This document shows positions 25,535-35,202 of a stretch of DNA of 64,000 nucleotides, one piece after another. This DNA is from LMUY01 sp964244655 (GTDB lineage Bacteria > Pseudomonadota > Alphaproteobacteria > Acetobacterales > Acetobacteraceae): the NCBI GenBank assembly GCA_964244655.1, contig CAXTJU010000006.1:11419-75418 (forward strand), written 5' to 3'. Made by a program: the position numbers and the translations under genes. The first letter of the stretch is position 1. Every line of letters begins with the position of its first letter. The notes below the pieces were generated by a model, which saw only the letters and a program-made list of their open reading frames with translations, had not been told where the DNA came from and did no database searches.

Positions 25535-25657
25535 TCAGCAAGAACACGATGGCGGGCAGCATCCCGAATGGTTGCCTGCTCGTGGGCCCGCCAGCGCCGG
25601 GCCGCCTGGGCCACCTTGCGGGGCCATGCGCCAGGTCATCGCGTCGGGTTGCGTCAT
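25535..25657 (-). CDS. Possible 40-residue Cys-rich peptide
   Basis: A short frame in the 243-base gap 25453-25695. It is preceded by a good Shine-Dalgarno site (AGGGAGC, four bases before the ATG) and lies 38 bases after the histidine phosphatase stop on the same strand. The peptide is Gly/Pro-rich and ends S-G-C-C-P-P-S-C-S-C. No family recognised. Another frame of the same DNA reads as an Arg/Ala-rich helix, so the coding choice is open. Nothing else is evident in this gap. Confidence 0.2.
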   Translation of the reverse strand: MTQPDAMTWRMAPQGGPGGPALAGPRAGNHSGCCPPSCSC

Positions 25658-25695
25658 GGTGCTCCCTACAGGACTTAGGCGCCGCAGAGGCGTGT

Positions 25696-26313
25696 TCAGC
25701 CGGGCACGTCGTTCACGCAAACCACTCGCCACGCTGCCGGGTGCCGTTCCAGCCGCGTCAGGGACAGGTTCTGTACGGACAGGTGCAGCGCGTTGTCCGC
25801 CCCGATGCCGGCCGCGTGCGCGACAGCCGCCCTGATCGCGCCGCCATGGCTCACCACCACCACGTCCTGCCCGACGTGCGCGGAGGCGAGCCGCTCCATG
25901 GCCGGGCCGACTCGGGCGATGACGCCGGCCATGCTCTCGCCGCCCGGGGGTATCTCCTCACCGCCAAGCGGCCAAAAGGCGTGCGCTGGAAGTTGCAGCT
26001 GGGATGGCAGGGCGGCGTGGGCCAGGCCCTGCCACTCGCCCAGGTTCTGCTCGACGAGCGCCGGTGCCACAGCGAGGTCCTGTTCCGGGTAGCCGGCGCG
26101 GAACAGCGCCTCCGCCGTCAGCCGGGTGCGGGACAGCGGCGTCACCACCCACGCCGCCGGGCGAGGCAGGCTGGCGGCCAGGGCGCGGTACATCGGCACG
26201 TCCGCCACCAATGCCTCCGGGCAAAGCGGCACGTCCATGGTGCCGTACAGCACGGCGCGTGCATTCTCCTCCACGAGCGCGTGGCGGATCAGCCAGAACC
26301 GGGTCTCTTGCAT
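25696..26313 (-). CDS. Histidine phosphatase family protein
   Basis: 205 residues. The family motif reads LIRHALVEENARAVLYG (R-H-A instead of the usual R-H-G, with His10 the likely phospho-acceptor). TPLSRTRLTAEAL, LGEWQGL and VVVSHGGAIRAAV supply the other arginine, glutamate and second histidine. Substrate could be phosphoglycerate-like, alpha-ribazole phosphate or another small phosphate ester. Its start abuts the ABC permease stop with no gap, so it is the last gene of the operon read from 30333. Confidence 0.85.
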   Translation of the reverse strand: MQETRFWLIRHALVEENARAVLYGTMDVPLCPEALVADVPMYRALAASLPRPAAWVVTPLSRTRLTAEALFRAGYPEQDLAVAPALVEQNLGEWQGLAHAALPSQLQLPAHAFWPLGGEEIPPGGESMAGVIARVGPAMERLASAHVGQDVVVVSHGGAIRAAVAHAAGIGADNALHLSVQNLSLTRLERHPAAWRVVCVNDVPG

Positions 26314-27111
26314 CTACTCTCCAATGTTCAACAGCGCGCCGCCCTGACGCGCACGGCGAAACTGCAAGGCAAACACGCACAACGCGCCGGCCATCCACAC
26401 GACGTTCAGCACGAACGCCCAAACCAGGTGGTCCCAGCGCACCGTGCCGTGCGCGAGGGCCGCCCGCATGCCCTCAAATACGTGCGCCGAAGGCAGCGCC
26501 AACGCGACCGGGCGCACAAAGGCAGGCAGCACCGCCACTGGATAGAACACGGCGGAGAACGGGGTCAGCCCGAACAGCACCGACCAGGCCAGCGCCTCCG
26601 CCCCGGCGCCGTGCCGCAGGATGAGCGACAGCACGCCGAGCGATACCCACCAGCCCATGATCATCAGGTTGGCGAAGAACAGCACCACGACGGGGCCGAG
26701 CGCGAACAGGTTGAACGCGTAAAGCACCCAGGCGAGCAGGATGGCGGGCAGCACGCCGGCAACCATGCGCAGCGCGGACACGCCGACTAGGGCCGCCAGC
26801 ATCTCCCACGGCCGCATCGGACTGACAAAGACATGGGCCAGGTTGCGCGACCACACTTCCTCCAGGAAGGAGAGCGCCACACCCATCTGGCTGCGCAAAG
26901 CGACCTCCCACAGCAGCACGCCGCCGAGCAGCGCTGCGGCCGCCGTGACGGGCGCGCCGCTGCGGCCGCTGATGAAGGAGGCGGTGAAGCCCCAGATCAG
27001 CATTTGCAGCGTCGGCCAGTAAGCCAGCTCAAGCAGCCGCGGCCAGGACCGGCGATAGAGCGCCAGGTGCCGGTAAGTCAGCCCCCAGACACGGAGCGCA
27101 GAGGCGGTCAT
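26314..27111 (-). CDS. ABC-2 type transporter permease
   Basis: 265 residues with six hydrophobic helices and an N-terminal R-x-x-G-L-x-Y-R-H-L-x-L-Y-R-R-S-W-P-R stretch. The cytosolic loop (EEVWSRNLAHVFVSPMRPWE) and FGLTPFSAVFYPVAVLPAF match the ABC-2 permease family, which exports polysaccharide, lipids or drugs. It partners the ATPase encoded nine bases upstream. No other permease gene accompanies it, so a homodimer is likely. Confidence 0.85.
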   Translation of the reverse strand: MTASALRVWGLTYRHLALYRRSWPRLLELAYWPTLQMLIWGFTASFISGRSGAPVTAAAALLGGVLLWEVALRSQMGVALSFLEEVWSRNLAHVFVSPMRPWEMLAALVGVSALRMVAGVLPAILLAWVLYAFNLFALGPVVVLFFANLMIMGWWVSLGVLSLILRHGAGAEALAWSVLFGLTPFSAVFYPVAVLPAFVRPVALALPSAHVFEGMRAALAHGTVRWDHLVWAFVLNVVWMAGALCVFALQFRRARQGGALLNIGE

Positions 27112-27120
27112 GCAGCCAGC

Positions 27121-27855
27121 CTATGCAGCCCTGGGCCGGTCGCGGGCGATATCGAGGAACACGGCTTCCAGGTCGTCCTGATGATAGCGCACCAGCAGCT
27201 CAGCAGGGGAGCCACGGTCCACCACGCAGCCTTCCTTGAGCATCAGCACGCCCGTGCACAGGCGTTCCACCTCGGCCATGTTATGGCTGGCCAGCAGAAT
27301 GGAGCAGCCGCTCGACGTCCGGTAGCGCTCCAACCAGCTTCGCACCCAGTCACCGGTGTCCGGGTCCAGGCTGGCGGTCGGCTCGTCCAGCAACAGCACG
27401 TCTGGCCGGTTGATCAGCGCCTTGGGCAGCGCCACGCGCGTTTTCTGCCCAGCCGAGAGTTGAGCGGCGGGTCGGTGCAGGAACGGCTCAAGCTCAAGCT
27501 CCTTCGCCAGCTCCGCGATGCGCCGCTCCAGCTTCGGCACGCCATACAGGTAGCCGTACACCCGCAAGTTTTCCGCCACCGACAGCCGACCCGGCAGCGA
27601 TACGTAGGGCGAGGAGAAGTTCATTCGCGCCAATGCTGCGAACCGGTCCCGCGCCATGTCCCGCCCCAGCACGGTGATGCTGCCTGCGGATGGAATCAGC
27701 AGACCCAGCAGCATTGAGATGGTGGTGGTCTTGCCAGCGCCGTTGCCGCCCAGCAGCCCCAGGGTTTCCCCGGCGGCGAGCCGGAACGACAAATCCTTCA
27801 CCGCCGTCACCGCGCCGTAGCGCTTGGTCAGCCCGTCCACCCGAATGGCATCCAT
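27121..27855 (-). CDS. ABC transporter ATP-binding protein (ABC-2 type)
   Basis: 244 residues. Walker A is GGNGAGKTTT, the signature is QLSAGQKTRVALPKAL (SAGQK rather than SGGQ), Walker B VLLLDEPTASLDP and switch His in LLASHN. The start ATG at 27855 gives MDAIRVDGLTKRYG. It is followed by the permease gene after nine bases and preceded by an EAL-like gene after ten, a strongly coupled operon. Export ATPase by similarity to the NodI/DrrA-type group; cargo unknown. Confidence 0.93.
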   Translation of the reverse strand: MDAIRVDGLTKRYGAVTAVKDLSFRLAAGETLGLLGGNGAGKTTTISMLLGLLIPSAGSITVLGRDMARDRFAALARMNFSSPYVSLPGRLSVAENLRVYGYLYGVPKLERRIAELAKELELEPFLHRPAAQLSAGQKTRVALPKALINRPDVLLLDEPTASLDPDTGDWVRSWLERYRTSSGCSILLASHNMAEVERLCTGVLMLKEGCVVDRGSPAELLVRYHQDDLEAVFLDIARDRPRAA

Positions 27856-27865
27856 CCGGCAGCGA

Positions 27866-28987
27866 TTAGGCCGCGTATGCCTTTTCGCCAAGGGCGGCCC
27901 GGTCCACCGCGGCGCCGGTGTGCAGTTGCAGCCCGGCCGCGACCCCCCAGTCCAGCGCCGCCGGGTCGTCGCCGCAGTCCAGCACCAACTGGTCGGGCTG
28001 GCATTCCTCCAGCAGCGGCGCTGCTCCGGGCAGCCCGGCGGACCAGGGCAGCAGCAGGTAGTCCAGGTCAAGCGCCGCCGCGGACAGCACGGATAGGATG
28101 GCCGGCGTGGCATGGCGCAGCATGAGCCGGTAGTCCCGGGCATAGGCAAAGGCGCGGGCAAAGCCGAACGCGGCAGCATCCGCTACCATGTCGGCCGGGT
28201 CCAGCACCAGCACGACCCGGCCGCGCAGCCCCACCGGCAGCAGCCCGTCGAAGCGCAGGAACTCCGGCCCGAGCAGGCTGGCCACGTTCAGGTCCAGCGC
28301 GAACGGCCCGGCGTTGGCCAGCTCGCCTGGGCTGGACAGCAGTGCCAGCATACGGCGGTCCAGCGTGCGGGTGAGGCGGCGATACAGCCACGGCTCCCCC
28401 GTCAAGTCGCGGCCTGGCAGCAGAGTGTCCGCCAGTTCGGGCAAGGAGATCGTCCGCTGCTCCCACGCAAGGGTCGGCGCGCCGCCACCGAATCGCCAGA
28501 CGGGCTGCCGCCGGGCAAAGCGGGAAATGTCGGCGTGGACCAGCGTCGACTCTAACAAGATGAGGGATGCCGGGTCGAGCGGAGGATCCGGATCGGCGGA
28601 GGCGGGCGGCTCCCCTCCGTCAAGGCTGGCCAGCAGCAGGTCGCCGTCCTCAGGCAGGCTGTAGAGGAACACCAGGTCCCGAACATCCGGCACCGGGACG
28701 GCCGTGTCCGCCAGCATGTGGTCGAGCGCGTCCACCACATCCAGCAGCGCCGCTTCTGCATCGCCCCGCCAAACCACGGCTAGGCGGGAGCCGGGCAGAT
28801 GGAATAGCTCAGCCCGTGCTCCATGCAGCAACGGCACCAGGGCCGCCTCCGCGAGTCGGCGGTGATGGGGGCGGGACAGGGCAGGGGGCAACCGGTCCAG
28901 ACGAAGCAGCAAGGCCTGCCGCGACACCCCGGCGGACGTGCAATCGGCGATCAGGCCGTCAAGCCGTTCCATGGGCAGAAGCCGCAT
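27866..28987 (-). CDS. Degenerate GGDEF/EAL-like protein, paralogue 2
   Basis: About 373 residues from the ATG at 28987. It is paralogous to the upstream gene: both share an N-terminal R-P-H-H-R-R-x-A motif and the C-terminal pattern VLD-x-x-x-D-x-A-A-L-x-W-G. The C-terminal half (GPFALDLNVASLLGPEFLRF, VVLVLDPADMV, DLDYLLLPWSAGL, PDQLVLDCGDDPAALDWG) follows the strand order of an EAL domain, but the catalytic EAL, DDFG and E-G-V-E motifs are gone, so phosphodiesterase activity is not expected. Five bases after paralogue 1. A scaffold or c-di-GMP-related sensing role is inference. Confidence 0.6.
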   Translation of the reverse strand: MRLLPMERLDGLIADCTSAGVSRQALLLRLDRLPPALSRPHHRRLAEAALVPLLHGARAELFHLPGSRLAVVWRGDAEAALLDVVDALDHMLADTAVPVPDVRDLVFLYSLPEDGDLLLASLDGGEPPASADPDPPLDPASLILLESTLVHADISRFARRQPVWRFGGGAPTLAWEQRTISLPELADTLLPGRDLTGEPWLYRRLTRTLDRRMLALLSSPGELANAGPFALDLNVASLLGPEFLRFDGLLPVGLRGRVVLVLDPADMVADAAAFGFARAFAYARDYRLMLRHATPAILSVLSAAALDLDYLLLPWSAGLPGAAPLLEECQPDQLVLDCGDDPAALDWGVAAGLQLHTGAAVDRAALGEKAYAA

Positions 28988-28992
28988 CGCGG

Positions 28993-30333
28993 TCAGGCGC
29001 CGAGGACCGGGAGCCGAGCGGTGCGCCGGAAAGCTGCGTCCAACAGAGCCGGGTCCCGGCAACCAATGCGGCCTTCCGGCCCCGTAGCGGCGGCACGGTC
29101 GATGCACTGGCGCAAGCTGCACTCAGCGGCATGCTGGCATGCCGTGATGCGCTCGGCCGCCAACATCGCGTCCACGTGGCGGCCTTGGAAGCGGCTGATG
29201 CCCTGCTGCCGGCCCCAGGTAAGGGCAGCCTCCGTTTCGGCCCGGTGCAGAACGATCCGCTCTGGCCCGAACCCGGCGATGACAGCCTCAATGTGGCGGC
29301 GCTCACGGGCAGGCAGGGCGGCCATGCGCGGAGACCAGTCCAGCTTCAGCAGGTCTGGCGCGAACGCGGCGGGGCGGGCGAGCAGCAAGGCGGCGTGGTC
29401 GATTCCGTCCAGTATGACGGCGATGCCGGCCAGTCGCAGCCGGGTGGCGACGGCCTGGAACTGCGCCAGGTCGGCAACCGCCTCCATGAACTGTAGTTCG
29501 ATTCCAAGCGCGGTGTTGCCGGGCAGGGACGCGGTGAAATCCAGGAACGCGGCTGATGATGCGCCGGGCACGGTCAAATTCAGGTGCAGGACTGGCCCGG
29601 CCGGCCATCGGTCCACTGCGCCAAGCACTCGCGCGTCCAAGCGGGCCGCAAGGTGGCGCGACAGGAATGGATCATCCATGTCCGGCAGTGCTGTGCCAGC
29701 CTGCGCTTCCAGCACGGCGAGTGGGACCAGCAATTCCTGGAACAGCGGTGTCACGCGGCATCCGGTGATCTGCACCGCCATCTGCCGCCGCAGCAGGTCG
29801 GCGAGCGGAACGGACGTCAGCACAGCGTCCGCGGCCGCCATGGCACCGAGTGGGGCTGGCACCTCTTTTGGCACCCGCAGGTCTGTCGTCAGGGCGTCAA
29901 TGTATGCGCTTACCGCTGCCTGGTCCGCCGGCAGCGACCACAGTGCGAGCAGCCGGTCCACCCCCGGCGCTTCCGCCCGAAACAGCCGGGACAGGGTCGG
30001 CACCAGGGCCGTTCCAGCGGCTGCATCGCTCAGCATGACCAAGTCGCCGTTGGGGCAGGAGAACACTTGGCCGCCATGCGCCTTCACCACGTCTTCCAGC
30101 AGGGCGGCCGCAATGCGGCGGTGATGCGGCCGCGGGCCGGGCGCGTGCAACCGGGATAGGTGCAACGCCAGGACGGAGAGCGACGCCCGGCCGCGCGCGG
30201 CGCAGTCAATCGCCAGGCCTACGGCGTGATGGAGCGGACTGGCCGGGCTCCCAGCCGCCAGCATGACCCGCTTGCCTGCGCTTCGCCGACTTTCCGCCGT
30301 GCCCAGCACGCCTGTCGCAGCTCTCGTGTCCAT
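28993..30333 (-). CDS. Degenerate GGDEF/EAL-like protein, paralogue 1
   Basis: 446 residues. Residues about 185-400 read like a decayed EAL domain: the V-N-L-S strand is VLHLNLTV, the LEITE helix is LGIELQFME (276-284), the DDFG loop is VILDGIDHAALLL (306-318), the K-I-D strand is LLKLDWSP (328-335, Lys330 retained), and the AEGVET segment is VLHRAETEAAL (361-371). E-G-V-E is replaced by H-R-A-E and the EAL triad itself is absent. RFQGRHV keeps the Q-G of the QGY motif. Residues 1-150 resemble a decayed GGDEF-like fold. First gene of the five-gene operon; the start lies 15 bases from the divergent phosphatase. Confidence 0.6.
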   Translation of the reverse strand: MDTRAATGVLGTAESRRSAGKRVMLAAGSPASPLHHAVGLAIDCAARGRASLSVLALHLSRLHAPGPRPHHRRIAAALLEDVVKAHGGQVFSCPNGDLVMLSDAAAGTALVPTLSRLFRAEAPGVDRLLALWSLPADQAAVSAYIDALTTDLRVPKEVPAPLGAMAAADAVLTSVPLADLLRRQMAVQITGCRVTPLFQELLVPLAVLEAQAGTALPDMDDPFLSRHLAARLDARVLGAVDRWPAGPVLHLNLTVPGASSAAFLDFTASLPGNTALGIELQFMEAVADLAQFQAVATRLRLAGIAVILDGIDHAALLLARPAAFAPDLLKLDWSPRMAALPARERRHIEAVIAGFGPERIVLHRAETEAALTWGRQQGISRFQGRHVDAMLAAERITACQHAAECSLRQCIDRAAATGPEGRIGCRDPALLDAAFRRTARLPVLGA

Positions 30334-30348
30334 GCCCTACCATGCACC

Positions 30349-31083
30349 ATGATGGTTGAGCAGATGTTAACCCGTTCCGCTCCCGGCTGGCTGTCACCCG
30401 GCGCGCGGGTCTATGCCATTGGCGACGTGCACGGCTGCGACGATCGCCTGGCCACCCTGCACCGAAAAGTGGCTACCGACCTCGCCCGGTTCCCGGCCGA
30501 GTGCCCGTTGCTGGTGCATCTGGGCGATTACATCGATCGCGGCCCCGACTCGGCCCGCGTGGTGCGCCGGCTGGCTGCAGGGTCAGTGGCCGGCATTCCG
30601 ACCGTATGCCTGCGCGGCAATCATGAGCAGATGCTGCTGGACGCGCTGGCGCATGGCGGCGATTGCCAAGATATCTGGCTGCGTAATGGCGGAGGCGCAA
30701 CGCTGCGAAGTTGGGGTGCTAGCCCAGCCCAGCCAATTGCCGCATGGGCAGCTATAATGGCGCAGGACATGCCATTCCTGCGCGCCCTGCCGCTGTTCCA
30801 CCGCTTGGATGGCTACGTGTTCGTGCACGCCGGGTTGCGGCCGGGATTGTCGATGGCCTTGCAGATGGAGACCGACATGCTCTGGATCCGTGAGGGCTTC
30901 CTCGACTGGGACGGCCCCCTGCTGCCCGAGGCGCTCGCCACGGCAGCCGTGCACGGCCACACCCCGGCACGGCGGCCAGAAGTGCGGCGCAACCGCATCA
31001 ACGTTGACACAGGGGCGGTCGCCGGCGGCGCGCTTACCTGCGCCGTGCTCGAAGGAGACACGGTCCGCTTCCTCGGCGCATGA
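30349..31083 (+). CDS. PPP-type metallophosphoesterase
   Basis: 244 residues with the three signature blocks of serine/threonine-type calcineurin phosphatases: YAIGDVHGCDDRL (metal-binding Asp/His), VHLGDYIDRGPDSARVV and CLRGNHEQMLLDAL, plus a late VHGHTPARRPEV and VFVHAGLRPG. It hydrolyses phosphoprotein, nucleotide or other phosphoesters; substrate unknown. ATGs at 30349, 30352 and 30364 are all possible. It is divergent from the degenerate EAL operon with only 15 bases between the starts, so promoters must lie in the coding regions. Confidence 0.9.
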   Translation: MMVEQMLTRSAPGWLSPGARVYAIGDVHGCDDRLATLHRKVATDLARFPAECPLLVHLGDYIDRGPDSARVVRRLAAGSVAGIPTVCLRGNHEQMLLDALAHGGDCQDIWLRNGGGATLRSWGASPAQPIAAWAAIMAQDMPFLRALPLFHRLDGYVFVHAGLRPGLSMALQMETDMLWIREGFLDWDGPLLPEALATAAVHGHTPARRPEVRRNRINVDTGAVAGGALTCAVLEGDTVRFLGA

Positions 31084-31173
31084 GGCGTGGGCGGCTGGAA
31101 CCGGCGACTGCCAAAGCCGTGCTGCACCGCGGAGAAAAGTCTGGCCCGTTGGCGGACCGGTGCCATTCCTATG

Positions 31174-31920
31174 TTAACGCTCTAGCCGCATTCCCAGTAC
31201 GTCGGCCATGTCATACAGCCCGGTAGCGCGCCCAACGGCCCATCCAGCGGCCTGCACCGCGCCGACCGCGAACGCCCGGCGGTCGAAGGCGCGATGCGTC
31301 AGCGCGATGTGCTCGTCACCCGCCGCAAACAGCAGGGTGTGCTCGCCCACCACCTGGCCGCCGCGCAGGGACGCAAAGCCGATTGCGCCAGGCGGGCGAG
31401 GCCCGGTGTGGCCATCGCGGCCACCCTGCATCACATCCTCCAGCGCCACGCCGCGTCCCCGCGCCACTGACCTGCCCAGGCCAACCGCAGTGCCGGAAGG
31501 CGCGTCCACCTTCTGACGGTGGTGCATCTCAACGATCTCGGCATCATACCGCTCGGCCGGCAGGGCGGCGGCCATGCGCTCGGCCAAGGCCAGCACAAGG
31601 GCAACCCCGGGGGCGAAGTTTGACGCGTAAACCACGGGAACCCTCTCCGCCGCCGTGCGGACCGCCGCTTCATCCATCGCGCTCAGCCCGGACGTGCCGA
31701 GCACCCAGGCAACGCCCGCCTGAGCGAACAGGGTGGCATGGTGCTGCACGGTGCTGGCGTGCGTGAAGTCGATGGCGACGTCCGCCCCCGCCAGTGCGTC
31801 TTCGATGCAATGTCCGGAGCGGGAGGAGCCAGCGAAGCCGAACCCGGCCCGCTCGACCTCCTCGACCAGCAATTGCCCCATGCGGCCAGTGCAGCCCGCG
31901 ATGGCGACGAACGGAGTCAG
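31174..31920 (-). CDS. dapB: 4-hydroxy-tetrahydrodipicolinate reductase, apparent CTG start
   Basis: NAD(P)H-dependent step of lysine/diaminopimelate synthesis. Catalytic region MHHRQKVDAPSGTA, tail TGLYDMADVLGM. Starting at the first ATG (31881) gives 235 residues and loses the N-terminal Rossmann motif. Reading upstream in frame gives TPFVAIAGCTGRMGQ, the complete G-x-x-G-x-x-G motif, and a CTG at 31918-31920 inside CTGA, which overlaps the dnaJ stop as ATGA overlaps do. No ATG, GTG or TTG exists between. So I annotate 248 residues from CTG. A sequence error or an upstream dnaJ fusion is the alternative. Confidence 0.85.
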   Translation of the reverse strand: MTPFVAIAGCTGRMGQLLVEEVERAGFGFAGSSRSGHCIEDALAGADVAIDFTHASTVQHHATLFAQAGVAWVLGTSGLSAMDEAAVRTAAERVPVVYASNFAPGVALVLALAERMAAALPAERYDAEIVEMHHRQKVDAPSGTAVGLGRSVARGRGVALEDVMQGGRDGHTGPRPPGAIGFASLRGGQVVGEHTLLFAAGDEHIALTHRAFDRRAFAVGAVQAAGWAVGRATGLYDMADVLGMRLER

Positions 31921-33059
31921 GTACGGCCGTCGAAAAACGCGGCCACCTTGGCGAAGAAACCCTCATGCTCCGGACTGCCAGTTTTATGCACTTCCGCTTC
32001 GGCCTCGAACTCCTCCAGCAGCTCACGCTGACGCTTGGTCAGCTGCTGCGGCGTTTCCACGGCGACCTGCACGTACATGTCGCCCCGAGCGGCGCTCCGC
32101 AGCACGGAAAACCCCTTGCCGCGAAGGCGGAACTGGTCACCGGTCTGCGTGCCTGGCGTCACCTTGACCTTGGCGCGGGACCCGTCGATGACCGGCACCT
32201 CAACGTCGCCGCCCAGCGCTGCCTGCGTCAGCCGCAGCGGCACCCGGCAATAGATGTTGGCGCCGTCACGTTGGAAGATGTCGTGCGGCCGGATAGCAAC
32301 GTGCACGTAAAGGTCACCTGCTGGGGCGCTGGCCGCCCCTGCCTCGCCCTCGCCGGCAAGACGGATACGGACACCATCCTCGACACCGGCCGGGATGGAA
32401 ACGGAGAGCGTGCGTTCCCGCGGCACCGTGCCGGCACCACTGCAGACCCGACATGGATGGCGTACCACTCGGCCTGCGCCGCCACAGGTTGGGCAGGAGC
32501 GTTCTACTAGGAAGAAGCCCTGCTGTGCCCGCACCTTGCCGGAGCCGCCGCAGGTCGTGCAGTTTTCCCGCTCTGCCTGCTTGCTAGCCGAGCCCGTGCC
32601 GGCGCATGCGTCGCAGCTGACCCGGGTGGGCACACGCAGATCAACCTTGGTTCCAGCGAACGCGTCCGCCAGGTCAATCTCGACTTGAGCGCGTAGGTCG
32701 GACCCGGCGCGGGTGCGTGCGCCGCCGGGTCCGCGACGGCCACCCATGAATTCGCCGAACATCTGGTCGAAGATGTCGCCGAGACCGCCTTCTTGAAAGT
32801 TAAATCCGGCCGCACCACCGCCGCCATTCTCGAATGCGGCGTGGCCATAGCGGTCATAGGCGGCTCGCTTCTGGTCGTCCTTGAGAACCTCGTAAGCCTC
32901 GCTGATCTCCTTGAACTTCGCTTCCGCGGCCTTGTCGCCCGGGTTGCGGTCCGGATGCCACTTCATCGCGAGCTTACGGTATGCCTTCTTCAGGTCATCC
33001 GCAGAGGCCTCGCGCGGCGTTTCCAGAAGCGCGTAAAAGTCCTGCTTGGCCAATTCCAT
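31917..33059 (-). CDS. dnaJ: Chaperone protein DnaJ
   Basis: 380 residues, complete. The J domain has YRKLAMKWHPDRNPGD with the HPD motif; then a Gly/Phe-rich linker and the zinc domain with four C-x-x-C-x-G-x-G repeats (CDACAGTG, CTTCGGSG, CPTCGGAG, CRVCSGAG), then the substrate-binding and dimerisation domains. It activates DnaK ATPase and binds unfolded proteins. It lies 114 bases after dnaK; the gap carries two hairpins. The stop overlaps the dapB start. Confidence 0.98.
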   Translation of the reverse strand: MELAKQDFYALLETPREASADDLKKAYRKLAMKWHPDRNPGDKAAEAKFKEISEAYEVLKDDQKRAAYDRYGHAAFENGGGGAAGFNFQEGGLGDIFDQMFGEFMGGRRGPGGARTRAGSDLRAQVEIDLADAFAGTKVDLRVPTRVSCDACAGTGSASKQAERENCTTCGGSGKVRAQQGFFLVERSCPTCGGAGRVVRHPCRVCSGAGTVPRERTLSVSIPAGVEDGVRIRLAGEGEAGAASAPAGDLYVHVAIRPHDIFQRDGANIYCRVPLRLTQAALGGDVEVPVIDGSRAKVKVTPGTQTGDQFRLRGKGFSVLRSAARGDMYVQVAVETPQQLTKRQRELLEEFEAEAEVHKTGSPEHEGFFAKVAAFFDGRT

Positions 33060-33098
33060 TCCTTCAGTCGCAGGGTGGATTTAGGTGATTTTCCCTGC

Positions 33099-33115
33099 CA
33101 GGGCGGAGCGCCCTG
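33099..33115. repeat. Intergenic hairpin, dnaK-dnaJ gap (17 bp)
   Basis: CAGGGCG-GAG-CGCCCTG: seven-base arms, three-base loop. On the minus (coding) strand it is followed by GCAGGGAAAA, without a U-tract, so it does not look like an intrinsic terminator; a processing or attenuation role on the dnaK-dnaJ mRNA is possible. Confidence 0.6.
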
Positions 33116-33145
33116 CTAGCTTAAAACGTCGGACAAGGGATGGGC

Positions 33146-33163
33146 CAGGGGCATACACCCCTG
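33146..33163. repeat. Intergenic hairpin after dnaK (18 bp)
   Basis: CAGGGG-CATACA-CCCCTG: six-base arms and a six-base loop, 11 bases after the dnaK stop on the minus strand. A short TTTT lies further downstream (minus strand, around 33124) but not adjacent. Possible partial terminator that lowers dnaJ relative to dnaK. Confidence 0.5.
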
Positions 33164-33173
33164 ACCGCCCTTC

Positions 33174-35078
<1,905 letters not shown>

Positions 35079-35202
35079 TCAGAACTCCTTTTCAGCGGTC
35101 CGGCACAGCCCGAAGCACTGCGCGGAACCCTCGGGATTAAATCAGACGCGGATGTATTGAGCCGGATGGGGAGAGGCAAGTAGGACGATCGGTTTTTCAG
35201 TT

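Noticed and set aside
25453..25695. Helix-like alternative reading frames in the gap after the phosphatase
   Set aside because: Each is short, interrupted or starts without a ribosome-binding site; kept only the 40-codon frame at low confidence.
31084..31173. tRNA or terminator in the gap between the PPP phosphatase and dapB
   Set aside because: No cloverleaf or stable stem with U-run could be folded by eye.
35079..35202. Heat-shock promoter or CIRCE element before dnaK
   Set aside because: CCCCATCC is present, but no CTTGAAA-like box at proper spacing, and no TTAGCACTC-N9-GAGTGCTAA.
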